From: Crocinitomicaceae bacterium
Lineage (GTDB): Bacteria; Bacteroidota; Bacteroidia; Flavobacteriales_D; Crocinitomicaceae
DNA: 64,000 nucleotides
Direction of reading: 5' to 3'
NCBI GenBank assembly: GCA_023957475.1
Contig: JAMLHA010000003.1
Span: 186,001-250,000, forward strand
Of the stretch, positions 17,755 through 27,827 are shown piece after piece; the first letter of the stretch is position 1; each line of letters starts with the position of its first letter. The notes beneath the pieces are model-generated. The model ran no database searches, was not told the origin of the DNA, and worked only from the letters and a program-made list of their open reading frames with translations. A program made the translations under genes and the position numbers.

Positions 17755-19989
17755 TTAAAAGCTACTTTCATTATTAACAACCAAACCTAAAAGAGTAACA
17801 TCATCCGTTTGTTCTTCATTCTTCTTCCATTCCATAAACGTCCATTGCAGTTGCTCATATTGTTGTTTCATAGAAAGTTGATGATTTTTATAAAGCAATT
17901 GTTTTAATGCTTTTTGCTTAAACTTCTTACTTTGACTACCTCCAAATTGGTCGCTGTATCCGTCAGTAATTAAATAAAAAGTAGTTTTTCCTTGATAGGA
18001 CAATAGATGCGTTTCAAAAGTCTTACTTGTTGTTGTCTTGCCAACAGGTTGTTTGTCGGGTTTTAACTCAAAAAATTGATTGTTATGAATATACCACAAC
18101 GGATTATTTGCTCCTGCCCATTTAATTTCTTTTGTTGTTTGGTTGATTGAAAGGAGTGAAATATCCATACCGTCTTGTATTTCATGCCCTTGTTTTTCAA
18201 ATGTTTCAATAACTATTTCTCGTGCTTTATCAAGTATTTCTCCAGGAAGTTCTTTGTTGAATATATGTAGAGCACTATTCAAGGCATTTGCACAAACAAC
18301 AGAAACCATTGCTCCTGGAACCCCATGCCCAGTGCTATCCGCTACGGCGAGATAAATGGTATTGTTTTTTTGTTCCAACCAATAAAAATCTCCTGCAACA
18401 ATATCCTTGGGTTGATACAATAGAAAATAATGTTTCAACTGATTTTTGAGTAGTGATTCAGCAGGTAAAATGGCTTCTTGAATTCTTTTGGCATAGTTGA
18501 TAGAATCTACAATTTCATTGTTTTTTTGCTCAACAATTTTCTTCTGGTTGTTAATCAATGCACTGTACTTCTGATTCCTCTTTAAACCTTTGTAGGTAAT
18601 AAATGCAATAATAAGTAGTAACAATGCAATAAACGAAACACTTATCAAAACAACCTTCTGACGTTGTTCTTTTTCTTTAATTAATACATCTTTTTTCTTT
18701 TGCTTTTCGTTGGCAATGGCTTGTTTCATATCAAATTCATACTGCATTTGAATTTGAGTAATTAATCGGGTGTTTTCTTCATTGATTAAACTATCTCTAT
18801 AACTGATATAATTGTTGTAATAGGAAAGTGCATTTTTGTAATCACCTGATTTTTCACTAATAATACTTAATTTTTGGTATGCATTTTTGATAACTTCCTT
18901 TTCATTCGTTTGAATGCTGATGGATAGACTGTTTTGAGCCAAATGATGTGCTTTCTTATATTCTTTATTTTTTAACGCCAATTCACTCAATAACAATTTG
19001 CAATAGGCAATTCCACTGTTGTAATTTAGTTCTTCATAAATATTAAGGGCTTTTTCGGCATAGTTTTTTGTTTGTTCTTTTTCCTCTAAAATGGCATAAG
19101 TTGATGCTAGATTATAGTAAGTTTTAGCAATAGCAAGTTGTTGATCCGTTTTTTCAACAATTTGAAGAGCTAATTTGTGATAGTCAATTGATTTTTGATA
19201 GTTTTTTAATTCGGTATAAACAATTGCAATATTACTATATGATTTACTGATTTCAATTGAATCATTTGTTGATTGGTAATATTTTAATGAGATTTTGTAA
19301 TACTTTAAAGCATTGGACAAATTCTTTTGTTGGTAATAAATGTTACCGATGGCATTATTGGTTCGAGCTGTACCTAATGGGTTGTTTGTCTGATTGTAGA
19401 TTTTTAAAGCTTTTAGTTGGTTTTTTATTGCTTCTGTATAATTTCCCAATCGGTAATAAGCGAGTCCAATATTGTTATAGGTTTCTGCTTCGTATTGTTG
19501 GTGATCGAGTTGGTGATAAATAGTACCTGCTTTTAAATAAGCATCTGTTGCTTTGGTGTATTCCCCATTTAAATAATGAAAGTAGCCCAAATTGTAGTAT
19601 AAATCGGCTAATTCTTCTTGTTTATTAGATGCTAAGCAAAGGTGAATACAATTGTTATATAGTATTACAACTGTATCTTTACTGGTATTAAATTCTGCTA
19701 CCGTAATAAGGTTTTGGTATGATTTTATTTCATTTTCAATCAGTTTTTTACTTTTTGCAAGTAACAATGCCTTTTTTGCAGTGTTATAAGCTTTTTTGTA
19801 TTCAGATTGATTGTAATATGCTTTAGATAAATCAATGTATAAGTCAATTTTTGCATCCGAAGAGCGTTCTTGATTTATTTTTGATTTGATTGAATCGATG
19901 GAATTATTTTGCGCACAAATACTCTGTGATGCAATGAATATCATCAATAGGAATAAGTAGTTTTTTGCTATTGAATAAATAGAAATCAT
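17755..19989 (-). CDS. TPR-containing PP2C/SpoIIE-type serine phosphatase, membrane bound
   Basis: The ATG at 19989 is preferred over the GTG one codon upstream. An N-terminal signal sequence or anchor precedes about eight tetratricopeptide repeats (about residues 30-390, for example AETYNNIGLAYYRLGNYTEAIKN). A short coiled coil, one membrane helix (about 448-470), a second coiled coil and a SpoIIE-type PP2C domain (about 535-744) follow. The catalytic metal site includes the DFYW and ADSTGHGVPGAMVS motifs. The layout suggests a periplasmic TPR sensor that controls a cytosolic phosphatase acting on anti-sigma antagonists or similar targets (inference). No partner kinase or antagonist lies nearby. 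Confidence 0.88.
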   Translation of the reverse strand: MISIYSIAKNYLFLLMIFIASQSICAQNNSIDSIKSKINQERSSDAKIDLYIDLSKAYYNQSEYKKAYNTAKKALLLAKSKKLIENEIKSYQNLITVAEFNTSKDTVVILYNNCIHLCLASNKQEELADLYYNLGYFHYLNGEYTKATDAYLKAGTIYHQLDHQQYEAETYNNIGLAYYRLGNYTEAIKNQLKALKIYNQTNNPLGTARTNNAIGNIYYQQKNLSNALKYYKISLKYYQSTNDSIEISKSYSNIAIVYTELKNYQKSIDYHKLALQIVEKTDQQLAIAKTYYNLASTYAILEEKEQTKNYAEKALNIYEELNYNSGIAYCKLLLSELALKNKEYKKAHHLAQNSLSISIQTNEKEVIKNAYQKLSIISEKSGDYKNALSYYNNYISYRDSLINEENTRLITQIQMQYEFDMKQAIANEKQKKKDVLIKEKEQRQKVVLISVSFIALLLLIIAFITYKGLKRNQKYSALINNQKKIVEQKNNEIVDSINYAKRIQEAILPAESLLKNQLKHYFLLYQPKDIVAGDFYWLEQKNNTIYLAVADSTGHGVPGAMVSVVCANALNSALHIFNKELPGEILDKAREIVIETFEKQGHEIQDGMDISLLSINQTTKEIKWAGANNPLWYIHNNQFFELKPDKQPVGKTTTSKTFETHLLSYQGKTTFYLITDGYSDQFGGSQSKKFKQKALKQLLYKNHQLSMKQQYEQLQWTFMEWKKNEEQTDDVTLLGLVVNNESSF

Positions 19990-20056
19990 CACAAAAGCAA
20001 TAAATTTATTTGATAAAATTATACGAATCTACTCTATAAAAAAAGCTTTTGCCCAT

Positions 20057-20494
20057 TTACTTTAAATAGAGTTTTTTAATTCGCACAATTGGTCCGCCAC
20101 ATTTCTTTTGGTGGCACGCAATACAAGCATCCACCATGGCGTTGAAATTTTCTTTTTGGTTGGATGATTCACTATAAACGAACTTTTGAGCAATTAAAAA
20201 TTTATCTGCATATTCTTTGAAAACATCATCCATATCCGATGGATCTGTCAAAAGTGCTGTATGGATTTTTAAGTAATCGGCATCAAATTTTCCTAAATCT
20301 GTTTCTCCATTTTCAATTTTAACCTTGATTTGTTTGTTGTCGTTAAACATTCTTTCCATCAAAGCTGCCATTTCTGACAATTTATAGACTTCATAGGATG
20401 ACTTCTCTTCTGAAGATGTGCTGCATTCTTTGGAAGTTTTGGACTTACATCCAACAAAAAGCAATCCAATTAATAAAAAAGATAAAAACCGCAT
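20057..20494 (-). CDS. Lipoprotein with a C-terminal c-type haem motif (cytochrome c'-like)
   Basis: A 145-residue lipoprotein: the signal peptide ends LLFVGC, with the lipid-carrying Cys at about 16. The middle is helical and carries no cysteine. The only CxxCH motif (CIACH) lies near the C-terminus and is followed by QKKCGGPIVRIKKLYLK, as in class II cytochromes c, where haem attaches close to the end of a four-helix bundle. It is probably a periplasmic electron carrier or gas-binding haem protein (inference). It starts 1 bp after the DUF4920 lipoprotein gene and is surely co-transcribed with it. Confidence 0.75.
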   Translation of the reverse strand: MRFLSFLLIGLLFVGCKSKTSKECSTSSEEKSSYEVYKLSEMAALMERMFNDNKQIKVKIENGETDLGKFDADYLKIHTALLTDPSDMDDVFKEYADKFLIAQKFVYSESSNQKENFNAMVDACIACHQKKCGGPIVRIKKLYLK

Positions 20495-20495
20495 T

Positions 20496-21014
20496 TTATT
20501 TTGTTTTTGCAGGTTTTTCAGCTTTATTTTCTATCAAAACGCCATCAGCTAAAAATGAATACGTATATTCTGGTTCGGTGATTTCATCAATTTCTTCTTG
20601 AGTTTTACCAGCATCTTTTGCATAGTGTTTTAACTCATCAACAGAAGTAACACTTACAAATGCTTTGCCTTCAACAATACCATTTTGATCAGCTGCGTCT
20701 TTTGGAACAAAGAAACCATAATCGGCAAAACGAACAAATGCTTCGTTTTCTTCGTCAAGGTCTAATGTCATCCAGCAACCTTTTTTCTGGCAAACGTCTA
20801 AAATTTCTGATTGGAATTTCACATGTACCGTATCACCTTCTTTCATGCTTTTGTACATTTCCATCATTTCTACTTTGGAAATAGCTTTGTCTTCAGTAAT
20901 TTTTTCTCCAAATGAAGAGTAGCTTATTGGAGTAGTCGTTTCTTCTTTTGTAGTTTTTGTGTTACATGCAGCAAGTAGAAAAGCCAATCCGATTAATGTT
21001 AAAATGTTTTTCAT
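20496..21014 (-). CDS. DUF4920 family lipoprotein
   Basis: A 172-residue lipoprotein with lipobox LLAAC (Cys about 17). The mature part matches DUF4920: a VHVKFQSEILDVCQKKGCWMTL stretch with two Cys, FVRFADYGFFVPKD and GKAFVSVTSVDELKHYA. The family is usually periplasmic and of unknown function; the CxxxxCW pair could bind metal or be redox active (inference). It lies directly before the haem lipoprotein gene, supporting a shared redox role. Confidence 0.85.
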   Translation of the reverse strand: MKNILTLIGLAFLLAACNTKTTKEETTTPISYSSFGEKITEDKAISKVEMMEMYKSMKEGDTVHVKFQSEILDVCQKKGCWMTLDLDEENEAFVRFADYGFFVPKDAADQNGIVEGKAFVSVTSVDELKHYAKDAGKTQEEIDEITEPEYTYSFLADGVLIENKAEKPAKTK

Positions 21015-21067
21015 AGTTATGAATTTGGGTACAAAAATAAATTAAAAATCCTACAAAAAAAATGATT

Positions 21068-22456
21068 TTAATCAGTCACCTTTAAATTTGCTTTCACACT
21101 TGTGCGAAGATAGAGATTTGTTAAGTTTGTTTTAATTGTTTCTACCTTGGCGTCGTGTACTTTTCCATTTAATTGGTAATCTCCAATTTTTTGCTTCAAA
21201 CTTTGGTTAACTGTTGCTTTAAGTTTGTCAAAATCTTCTTTAAAATCAACGGTACTTGCTTTGCGCAATTCTTCTGTAATTTTCTTAGAAAATAACCAAT
21301 CAGCCATTTTAATTAAGGTGCTTATGGTTTGAATATCGTAATCGATGGCTGTCAAACTAAAAACTTTTGATTCATTGTTAAATTCTGGTGTACCTTTTAA
21401 GTACAAAACACCTTTTTTAGAACCATCGAAAGTTACACCAATCACAATTCTATTGTCGGGCAATGCATTGACATCAAATTTAGTAAACACAAATTGTTTT
21501 CCTCTTAAATCCAACGTTTTTCCACCTAATTCTTTTGTCATCAATGTTGATAAAGAATCATAATCTAATGTAATATCTGTAATTAACTCGAATGTATCTT
21601 TTGGTATTGACGAAACAATTTGCAATTCGGGAAGTTTTGATGGAGATGCTTGTTCTTGTGTTTGATTCAACAAGGTAGAGCAATTTAACAACAAAGCTGT
21701 ATATAATTTATTGTTCTCAAAACGGGGTTTAACCAATGAAATGGATTTCGGCTGTACATGCAAATAACCGAATCCAGGCACTGAAATACTTTTGTTCAAT
21801 TGTTTCCATAAATCTTCTGCATCTTTTTTGAATGATATTTCTGCCAATTCAGCATCCATCGTTTTTGCTTGTTCTGTAACAACTGCTGTTACACGCTCCA
21901 TTACTTTTTCTGTGGCATCAAATTTAAAAACAGTGACTTTGCATGGATTGACTGGTTCAACCTTATCTATTTTAGTTTTAGCTGTTAATCCAAAATCTTT
22001 ATTGACTGACACATCGGTCAAGAGTGAAATTTTAACTGATGGTTTTGTTTCGTTAACTCCACATGAAAATGGGATCACAGGTGACAAGCATTTCTGATCA
22101 CCAAATATACCTGTACAAGTAGCACAATAGTTCATCTTTATCCAATAAGAACCATCTAATTTTGTAATAATGGTTTGCTTATCGGCAGTTATTTGAAAAG
22201 CATCTTTGTAGAACTCATACATGTAACGAACACCACTACATGGATAATCACCTCCTTTCATAACGTCGGGAACCTTATTTTCGGCTTCTTTGACGAGTTT
22301 TGAAAGGTTAACTTCGAGTGGAACAACTATTTGGTTGTTGACAGCACTTATTTTACTATTGGTTTCATCTTGCAATAGCAATGGAGCTGTAGGTTTTATT
22401 GCACCACAACTTGATAAAAAAATTAACATGCAAATAAAAACAATAGAGCTTTTCAT
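21068..22456 (-). CDS. DUF4403 family lipoprotein
   Basis: A 462-residue lipoprotein (signal peptide MKSSIVFICMLIFLSSC). The mature part has NNQIVVPLEVNLSKLVKEAENKVPDV near its start, several Cys pairs, and repeated LTAIDYDIQT-like strands and helices, in line with the DUF4403 family of Bacteroidota and Proteobacteria, whose function is unknown. It starts 8 bp after the acyl-CoA mutase gene and so is probably co-transcribed with it, though no functional link is evident. Confidence 0.75.
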   Translation of the reverse strand: MKSSIVFICMLIFLSSCGAIKPTAPLLLQDETNSKISAVNNQIVVPLEVNLSKLVKEAENKVPDVMKGGDYPCSGVRYMYEFYKDAFQITADKQTIITKLDGSYWIKMNYCATCTGIFGDQKCLSPVIPFSCGVNETKPSVKISLLTDVSVNKDFGLTAKTKIDKVEPVNPCKVTVFKFDATEKVMERVTAVVTEQAKTMDAELAEISFKKDAEDLWKQLNKSISVPGFGYLHVQPKSISLVKPRFENNKLYTALLLNCSTLLNQTQEQASPSKLPELQIVSSIPKDTFELITDITLDYDSLSTLMTKELGGKTLDLRGKQFVFTKFDVNALPDNRIVIGVTFDGSKKGVLYLKGTPEFNNESKVFSLTAIDYDIQTISTLIKMADWLFSKKITEELRKASTVDFKEDFDKLKATVNQSLKQKIGDYQLNGKVHDAKVETIKTNLTNLYLRTSVKANLKVTD

Positions 22457-22464
22457 GCAATCAA

Positions 22465-25400
22465 CTACATATTTCTTCTATACTGCCCTCCAACTTCAAA
22501 CATGGCATTGGTAATTTGTCCTAAAGATGCTGTTTTACACGTTTCCATTAATACTTCAAAGATGTTTTTATTTTGAATAGCAGCTTCTTGAACGTTTGCC
22601 AATCCTTGTTCTGTAATTGCTTTGTTTCCTTCTTGAAGGTTGCGCAACATTTCGATTTGGTATTGTTTTTCTTCCTCTGTTGCACGAATAACTTCTTTCG
22701 GAACAACTGTTGGAGAACCTTTTGAACTCAAAAATGTATTGACACCGATAATTGGGAATTCTCCCGTATGTTTCAATGTTTCATAATACAAGGATTCTTC
22801 TTGTATTTTTCCACGTTGATACATGGTTTCCATTGCTCCTAACACACCTCCACGTTCTGTGATTCTATCAAACTCAGTAAGAACTGCTTCTTCTACTAAA
22901 TCGGTTAACTCTTCTATAATGAATGAACCTTGTAGTGGATTTTCGTTTTTCGCCAATCCCAATTCTCTATTGATAATCAACTGAATAGCCATTGCTCTAC
23001 GCACAGATTCTTCGGTTGGTGTCGTAATCGCTTCGTCATACGCATTGGTATGTAGTGAGTTACAATTGTCATAAATCGCATACAACGCTTGTAATGTGGT
23101 ACGGATATCGTTAAAATCAATTTCTTGTGCATGTAGTGAACGCCCTGAAGTTTGAATGTGGTATTTCAACATTTGTGAACGTGCATCAGCACCGTATTTT
23201 TTCGCCAATGCTTTTGCCCAAACACGTCGAGCAACACGACCAATTACTGCATATTCCGGGTCGATACCGTTGGAAAAAAAGAACGATAAATTTGGTCCAA
23301 ATTCATTGATATCCATTCCGCGTGACAAGTAGTATTCTACGTACGTAAATCCATTTGCCAACGTAAATGCCAATTGCGTAATCGGATTAGCACCTGCTTC
23401 TGCAATGTGGTAACCAGAAATAGAAACAGAATAGAAGTTTCTAACACCATTTTTAATAAAGTACTCTTGAACGTCACCCATTAAGCGCAACGCATATTCC
23501 GTTGAAAAAATACACGTGTTTTGTGCTTGGTCTTCTTTTAAAATGTCTGCTTGAACCGTTCCACGAACAGATTTCAGCGTTGTCGCCTTGATTTGTTCAT
23601 AGACCTCTTTTGGTAATACTTGGTCGCCTGTAACACCTAACAACATCAATCCCAAACCATCATTACCTTCTGGTAATTCTCCTTGATAACGAGGACGAGC
23701 CACGCCTTTTTGTTTGTAAATTGTTTCAATTTTTGCTTCCACCTCTGCTTCTAAGCCATTTTCTTTGATGTATTTCTCACAATTTTGGTCGATTGCTGCA
23801 TTCATAAAGAAACCTAACAATATTGGAGCTGGTCCGTTGATTGTCATCGAAACAGATGTTAGTGCATGCGTTAAATCAAACCCTGAGTACAATTTCTTGG
23901 CATCGTCTAAACAGCAAATAGAAACTCCGGAGTTTCCAATTTTTCCATAAATATCTGGACGCAAGGCAGGGTCGTTTCCATACAATGTTACCGAGTCAAA
24001 CGCCGTAGAAAGACGTTTTGCAGGCATTCCTAAAGAAACGTAGTGAAAACGTTTGTTGGTTCTTTCTGGTCCCCCTTCTCCGGCAAACATACGTGTTGGA
24101 TCTTCGCCTTCGCGCTTGAAAGGAAACAAACCAGCGGTATATGGAAATTCTCCCGGTACGTTTTCTTGCAACGACCAACGTAAAATATCTCCCCAAGAAC
24201 TGTATTTTGGCAAAGCAACTTTTGGAACTTGTGTATGTGATAACGACTCGGTATGAGTGTCTAATGTCAATATTTTATCTCGTACTTTAAATTCAAACTT
24301 TGGATTTTTATATTTTTCCTTTTTAGCTTGCCAATTTTCAATAATTGCCCAGTTTTTTGGGTCAAAATTTAATTTTTCTAATTCAAATGCTTCTTGCAAA
24401 CCTTTCACTAAACGGTCTTTGTCTTCAATTTTAGAAGTTTGCACTGTTTCAATGGATTTGTGTAAACCAAACAGTTTATCGGCTACTTCCACTTGCTGAT
24501 TCACCCATTTATCAAATGAACGATTGTTTTCAGAAATTTCTGACAAATAACGTGTTCTATCTGGTGGAATGACATAAATTTTCTCCGACATTTCCTTCGT
24601 TACTTGGAATGTCGAATTTAAATCTGCCCCTGTTTTTTCTTTAATTTTTTCAATCACTACTTTGTAGAGTGAATTCATCCCAGGATCGTTGAATTGCGAG
24701 GCAATTGTTCCGTAAACCGGCATAGAATCTACTGGTTGATCAAAAAGAGTGTGATTGCGTTGGTATTGTTTGCGCACATCTCTCAATGCATCTAACGCAC
24801 CACGTTTGTCAAATTTATTCAAAGCAATAACGTCGGCAAAATCCAACATATCTATTTTCTCTAATTGTGTTGCCGCCCCATATTCTGGTGTCATTACATA
24901 CAAAGAAGCATCAGAAAAATCCATGATTTCTGTATCCGATTGACCAATTCCTGATGTTTCCAAAATAATCAAATCGTAATTAGCCGCTTTCAAAACAGCC
25001 AATGCTTCTGGCACGTATTTTGATACTGATAAGTTGGATTGACGTGTAGCCAAAGAGCGCATATACACACGTTCGTCTTTAATGGAGTTCATGCGGATTC
25101 TATCACCTAACAATGCTCCACCAGTCTTGCGTTTTGAAGGGTCAATTGAAACAACAGCGATTTGCTTGGTTGGGAAATCAATTAAGAAACGGCGAACCAA
25201 TTCATCTACTAATGATGATTTACCAGCTCCTCCCGTTCCTGTAATTCCCAAAACAGGCACTTGATTCTTCGCTGCCATTGAATGAATTTGCTCAAAAATA
25301 GCTTTTGATTCTTCTGGATAATTTTCTGCTGCAGAAATTAATTTTGCAATCGCAGGAACAAATTTATCTTGAATTTTAGAAACCTCATCGGTTAAATTAT

Positions 25401-25845
25401 TACCCGTTGGAAAATCACACAATTCCACCACATCGTTTATCATTCCTTGCAAACCAAGTGCACGACCATCGTCTGGGTGATAAATACGTGTAATACCATA
25501 TTCTTCCAACTCTTTAATTTCTGAAGGAAGAATTGTTCCACCACCGCCACCAACAATTTTAATATGTGGTGCTCCTTTTTCTTTCAAAAGGTCGTACATG
25601 TATTTAAAATACTCCAAATGCCCCCCTTGATACGATGTCATTGCAATAGCTTGTGCATCTTCTTGGATGGCACAGTTCACTACCTCTTCAACAGAGCGGT
25701 CGTGTCCTAAGTGAATAACTTCACATCCGGTTGCTTGGATGATACGACGCATAATATTAATTGCAGCATCATGCCCGTCAAAAAGAGAGGCTGCTGTAAC
25801 AATTCTTACTTTATTTTTTGGTGTGTAGGGTATTACTTTTTCCAT
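22465..25845 (-). CDS. icmF: Fused isobutyryl-CoA mutase (IcmF-type, B12 dependent)
   Basis: A 1126-residue fusion in the order cobalamin-binding domain, G-protein chaperone, mutase large subunit. Residues 1-135 include [13 protein letters not shown], the B12 loop. A P-loop, [12 protein letters not shown] (about 203-214), starts the MeaI-type GTPase domain that loads and guards the cofactor. The mutase TIM barrel covers about 550-1126, with [19 protein letters not shown] and [12 protein letters not shown]. In IcmF a Phe replaces the Tyr of methylmalonyl-CoA mutase in the TAG-x-(F/Y)-P motif; here it is F, which favours isobutyryl/butyryl-CoA rearrangement. It belongs to branched-chain or fatty-acid metabolism. 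A -7 box lies 6 bp upstream of its start. Confidence 0.92.
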   Translation of the reverse strand: MEKVIPYTPKNKVRIVTAASLFDGHDAAINIMRRIIQATGCEVIHLGHDRSVEEVVNCAIQEDAQAIAMTSYQGGHLEYFKYMYDLLKEKGAPHIKIVGGGGGTILPSEIKELEEYGITRIYHPDDGRALGLQGMINDVVELCDFPTGNNLTDEVSKIQDKFVPAIAKLISAAENYPEESKAIFEQIHSMAAKNQVPVLGITGTGGAGKSSLVDELVRRFLIDFPTKQIAVVSIDPSKRKTGGALLGDRIRMNSIKDERVYMRSLATRQSNLSVSKYVPEALAVLKAANYDLIILETSGIGQSDTEIMDFSDASLYVMTPEYGAATQLEKIDMLDFADVIALNKFDKRGALDALRDVRKQYQRNHTLFDQPVDSMPVYGTIASQFNDPGMNSLYKVVIEKIKEKTGADLNSTFQVTKEMSEKIYVIPPDRTRYLSEISENNRSFDKWVNQQVEVADKLFGLHKSIETVQTSKIEDKDRLVKGLQEAFELEKLNFDPKNWAIIENWQAKKEKYKNPKFEFKVRDKILTLDTHTESLSHTQVPKVALPKYSSWGDILRWSLQENVPGEFPYTAGLFPFKREGEDPTRMFAGEGGPERTNKRFHYVSLGMPAKRLSTAFDSVTLYGNDPALRPDIYGKIGNSGVSICCLDDAKKLYSGFDLTHALTSVSMTINGPAPILLGFFMNAAIDQNCEKYIKENGLEAEVEAKIETIYKQKGVARPRYQGELPEGNDGLGLMLLGVTGDQVLPKEVYEQIKATTLKSVRGTVQADILKEDQAQNTCIFSTEYALRLMGDVQEYFIKNGVRNFYSVSISGYHIAEAGANPITQLAFTLANGFTYVEYYLSRGMDINEFGPNLSFFFSNGIDPEYAVIGRVARRVWAKALAKKYGADARSQMLKYHIQTSGRSLHAQEIDFNDIRTTLQALYAIYDNCNSLHTNAYDEAITTPTEESVRRAMAIQLIINRELGLAKNENPLQGSFIIEELTDLVEEAVLTEFDRITERGGVLGAMETMYQRGKIQEESLYYETLKHTGEFPIIGVNTFLSSKGSPTVVPKEVIRATEEEKQYQIEMLRNLQEGNKAITEQGLANVQEAAIQNKNIFEVLMETCKTASLGQITNAMFEVGGQYRRNM

Positions 25846-25850
25846 AAGGG

Positions 25851-25858
25851 CAAATTTA
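25851..25858 (-). promoter_or_regulatory. -7 promoter box for icmF
   Basis: TAAATTTG on the minus strand matches TAnnTTTG and ends 6 bp before the icmF ATG, so the transcript would be nearly leaderless. No -33 TTG at 19 bp. Confidence 0.4.
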
Positions 25859-25869
25859 ATTATTTTTTC

Positions 25870-25899
25870 TTGTTAGATGAAAGAGTATAAGTAACTTTG
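25870..25899 (+). promoter_or_regulatory. Promoter of the HEAT-repeat gene
   Basis: TTG (25870-25872), exactly 19 bp, then TAACTTTG (25892-25899): a full Bacteroidota promoter. Transcription should begin near 25905, about 17 nt before the GTG start, and this supports the GTG as the true start. Confidence 0.7.
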
Positions 25900-25921
25900 T
25901 ACCAATAATAATTGAATTCAG

Positions 25922-26452
25922 GTGAAAGTTAAACAAATTATAGAGTTTTTATCATCCAATGATGAGAAACAGATAAAGAAAGCGTTAAGTGGATTAAAAA
26001 GTGATGGTGATGCAAGTGTGATTGAACCACTTGTTGAATTGTTATTGAATGATAGAATGGATAAAAAATTCCAAAAAGATGTATTGGAAATTCTCTCAAG
26101 CATAAAAGACACTTCTGCTGTCGATTCGATGATAACTATCTTAAGAACAGACAAATACTTACCTGTTCGCCAATTGTTATTATCTACCATTTGGAATACA
26201 TCGTTGGATTATACCAATTACCTACCCGATTTTGTTTTGATAGCTTGTGAAGGCGATTTATTAGAAGCTTTGGACTGCTTAACCATTATGGAAAATATGC
26301 CAAGTCAAATTGAAGAACGTCATATTTTGGAAGCGCAATGGCATTTAAAAGAATATTTGGAAAACACAGCGCAAAAAGACGAAAAGAAAGCTCAAATTAT
26401 TTCAGAAATAGCGCTATTTATTAAAGATGCAGATAGAACTATTGAAGGATAA
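25922..26452 (+). CDS. HEAT-repeat protein, GTG start
   Basis: A 176-residue all-helical cytosolic protein with HEAT-like pairs: VKQIIEFLSSNDEKQIKKALSGL, VIEPLVELLLND and VDSMITILRTDKYLPVRQLLLSTIW. No ATG fits: an in-frame TGA lies three codons upstream, and the first credible start is GTG at 25922, just after a strong promoter. HEAT proteins are usually protein-interaction scaffolds; the partner is unknown. The gene is divergent from icmF with a 76-bp gap. Confidence 0.7.
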   Translation: MKVKQIIEFLSSNDEKQIKKALSGLKSDGDASVIEPLVELLLNDRMDKKFQKDVLEILSSIKDTSAVDSMITILRTDKYLPVRQLLLSTIWNTSLDYTNYLPDFVLIACEGDLLEALDCLTIMENMPSQIEERHILEAQWHLKEYLENTAQKDEKKAQIISEIALFIKDADRTIEG

Positions 26453-26479
26453 AACGAGTTTCTGTTGATTGGTATTCAA

Positions 26480-27820
26480 TTAATCTACGTCCGTTAGATT
26501 TTCATTGATTAGGATGTTTTTCAAACTGAAACTGAAACTGCCATAACAATTAAAGGTGTTGATACTATCTATCTGTGCTGTGTATTTTGTTTGTTTGTGC
26601 GACCACATCACATACGATTTATTGGATTGAACCATTTTCGGCTCACTTCCTGAAGAATAAAACAATTGATTGGTGGAATTAGCCCCTTTATAGTTCAAAG
26701 GAGGTGAAAGCAATAAGTAATATTTGTTTTCTTGCTCGGTCAGGAAACCCTTTTTTAACATAAGATTTCGGAAGTTGTTAGATTTTTCATTCAAACTATA
26801 AAACAGTGAAAAGCCCAGTACTTTTGATTCTTTTACTTTCGTTACCTCAGTAATGTTAAATTCATCATCTATTTCAGATTCTATAAATTGTTGTTTAAAA
26901 TTAATCCAGCCACCTTGGTGAAAGGCTAAATCTCCTCCCCAATTGTCAATAAATTCTTTAAACGGGAAATGAATTCTAGTTCTTTTCGCCAATAAATACT
27001 TATAAAGAGGATGCTCTGGATGCTCTTTTAAATACGTTGGGTCAATATGTAGGTTAATTGCTAATTTAGTAAAAGCTCCCTGAATAAAATCTGGGCCACT
27101 CTCTTTTAAAGTAAATGGTAATGTATCTGTACTTGTTAATTGGGTATTAAAATAAACGCTTGTTGAATCAAAAGTGGGATAGGCAATAACGTGATCAATG
27201 TGTAATTCTTTAAAATCAGCTAGCTTTGATATTAAAATAGCGCTTTTATCGATGTATTGCTTTTGATTCAATAATTCAACCCAACTTGGAGATACTTGAT
27301 TGGGTTTTGCCTGACAAATACGGTTTATTTGTTTTACAATAGAATCACCTTGATAATAACAGAGATAGTCATTTCCATAAAACAAATACGATTTTTGTCC
27401 TTTTACTTTTAAGACCTTTTGTTTATTGATTTTTAATTCTTTGACTTCAAAAAAATATTTGAATTTATCCAATCCTTTCTGTAGTCGTGTGCTATCAATT
27501 AATTCTGTCAAAACGCCAAATTCACCAGTACTATTTGCAAAAAGGTAAGACGGTTTTTGAATGTTTAATCCATACGATTTTGCTTGTGACAGGATAAATT
27601 CAGGAGAAAGAAAATCACGGTAAGAAACTTTGTAATAAAACATTAAACCGCTCACTTCTCTTGCCAATCTGATACAATCAATTGTTGCCATAAAATCCGC
27701 ATCCGGCAATCGATCTTCAATTGTCGGAGGATCTGCTGGTTTGTTTATATAAGGTCTTATAATTAAAAAAGCACCAAATAAAATAGCCAATACAAATATG
27801 AGCGTTAATTTACGCAGCAT
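26480..27820 (-). CDS. Membrane-anchored protein of unknown function (DUF3352/DUF4836-like)
   Basis: A 446-residue protein with one N-terminal membrane helix (LTLIFVLAILFGAFLII). The remainder is a soluble extracytoplasmic domain with repeats of the kind YLFANSTGEFGVLTELIDSTRLQKGL and KSYLFYGNDYLCYYQGDS, which resembles the DUF3352/DUF4836 fold where a protein inspects paired repeats. It lies 7 bp after the 627-residue gene, so they are co-transcribed and may form a pair. No catalytic motif is recognised. Confidence 0.6.
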   Translation of the reverse strand: MLRKLTLIFVLAILFGAFLIIRPYINKPADPPTIEDRLPDADFMATIDCIRLAREVSGLMFYYKVSYRDFLSPEFILSQAKSYGLNIQKPSYLFANSTGEFGVLTELIDSTRLQKGLDKFKYFFEVKELKINKQKVLKVKGQKSYLFYGNDYLCYYQGDSIVKQINRICQAKPNQVSPSWVELLNQKQYIDKSAILISKLADFKELHIDHVIAYPTFDSTSVYFNTQLTSTDTLPFTLKESGPDFIQGAFTKLAINLHIDPTYLKEHPEHPLYKYLLAKRTRIHFPFKEFIDNWGGDLAFHQGGWINFKQQFIESEIDDEFNITEVTKVKESKVLGFSLFYSLNEKSNNFRNLMLKKGFLTEQENKYYLLLSPPLNYKGANSTNQLFYSSGSEPKMVQSNKSYVMWSHKQTKYTAQIDSINTFNCYGSFSFSLKNILINENLTDVD

Positions 27821-27827
27821 GAAATTT

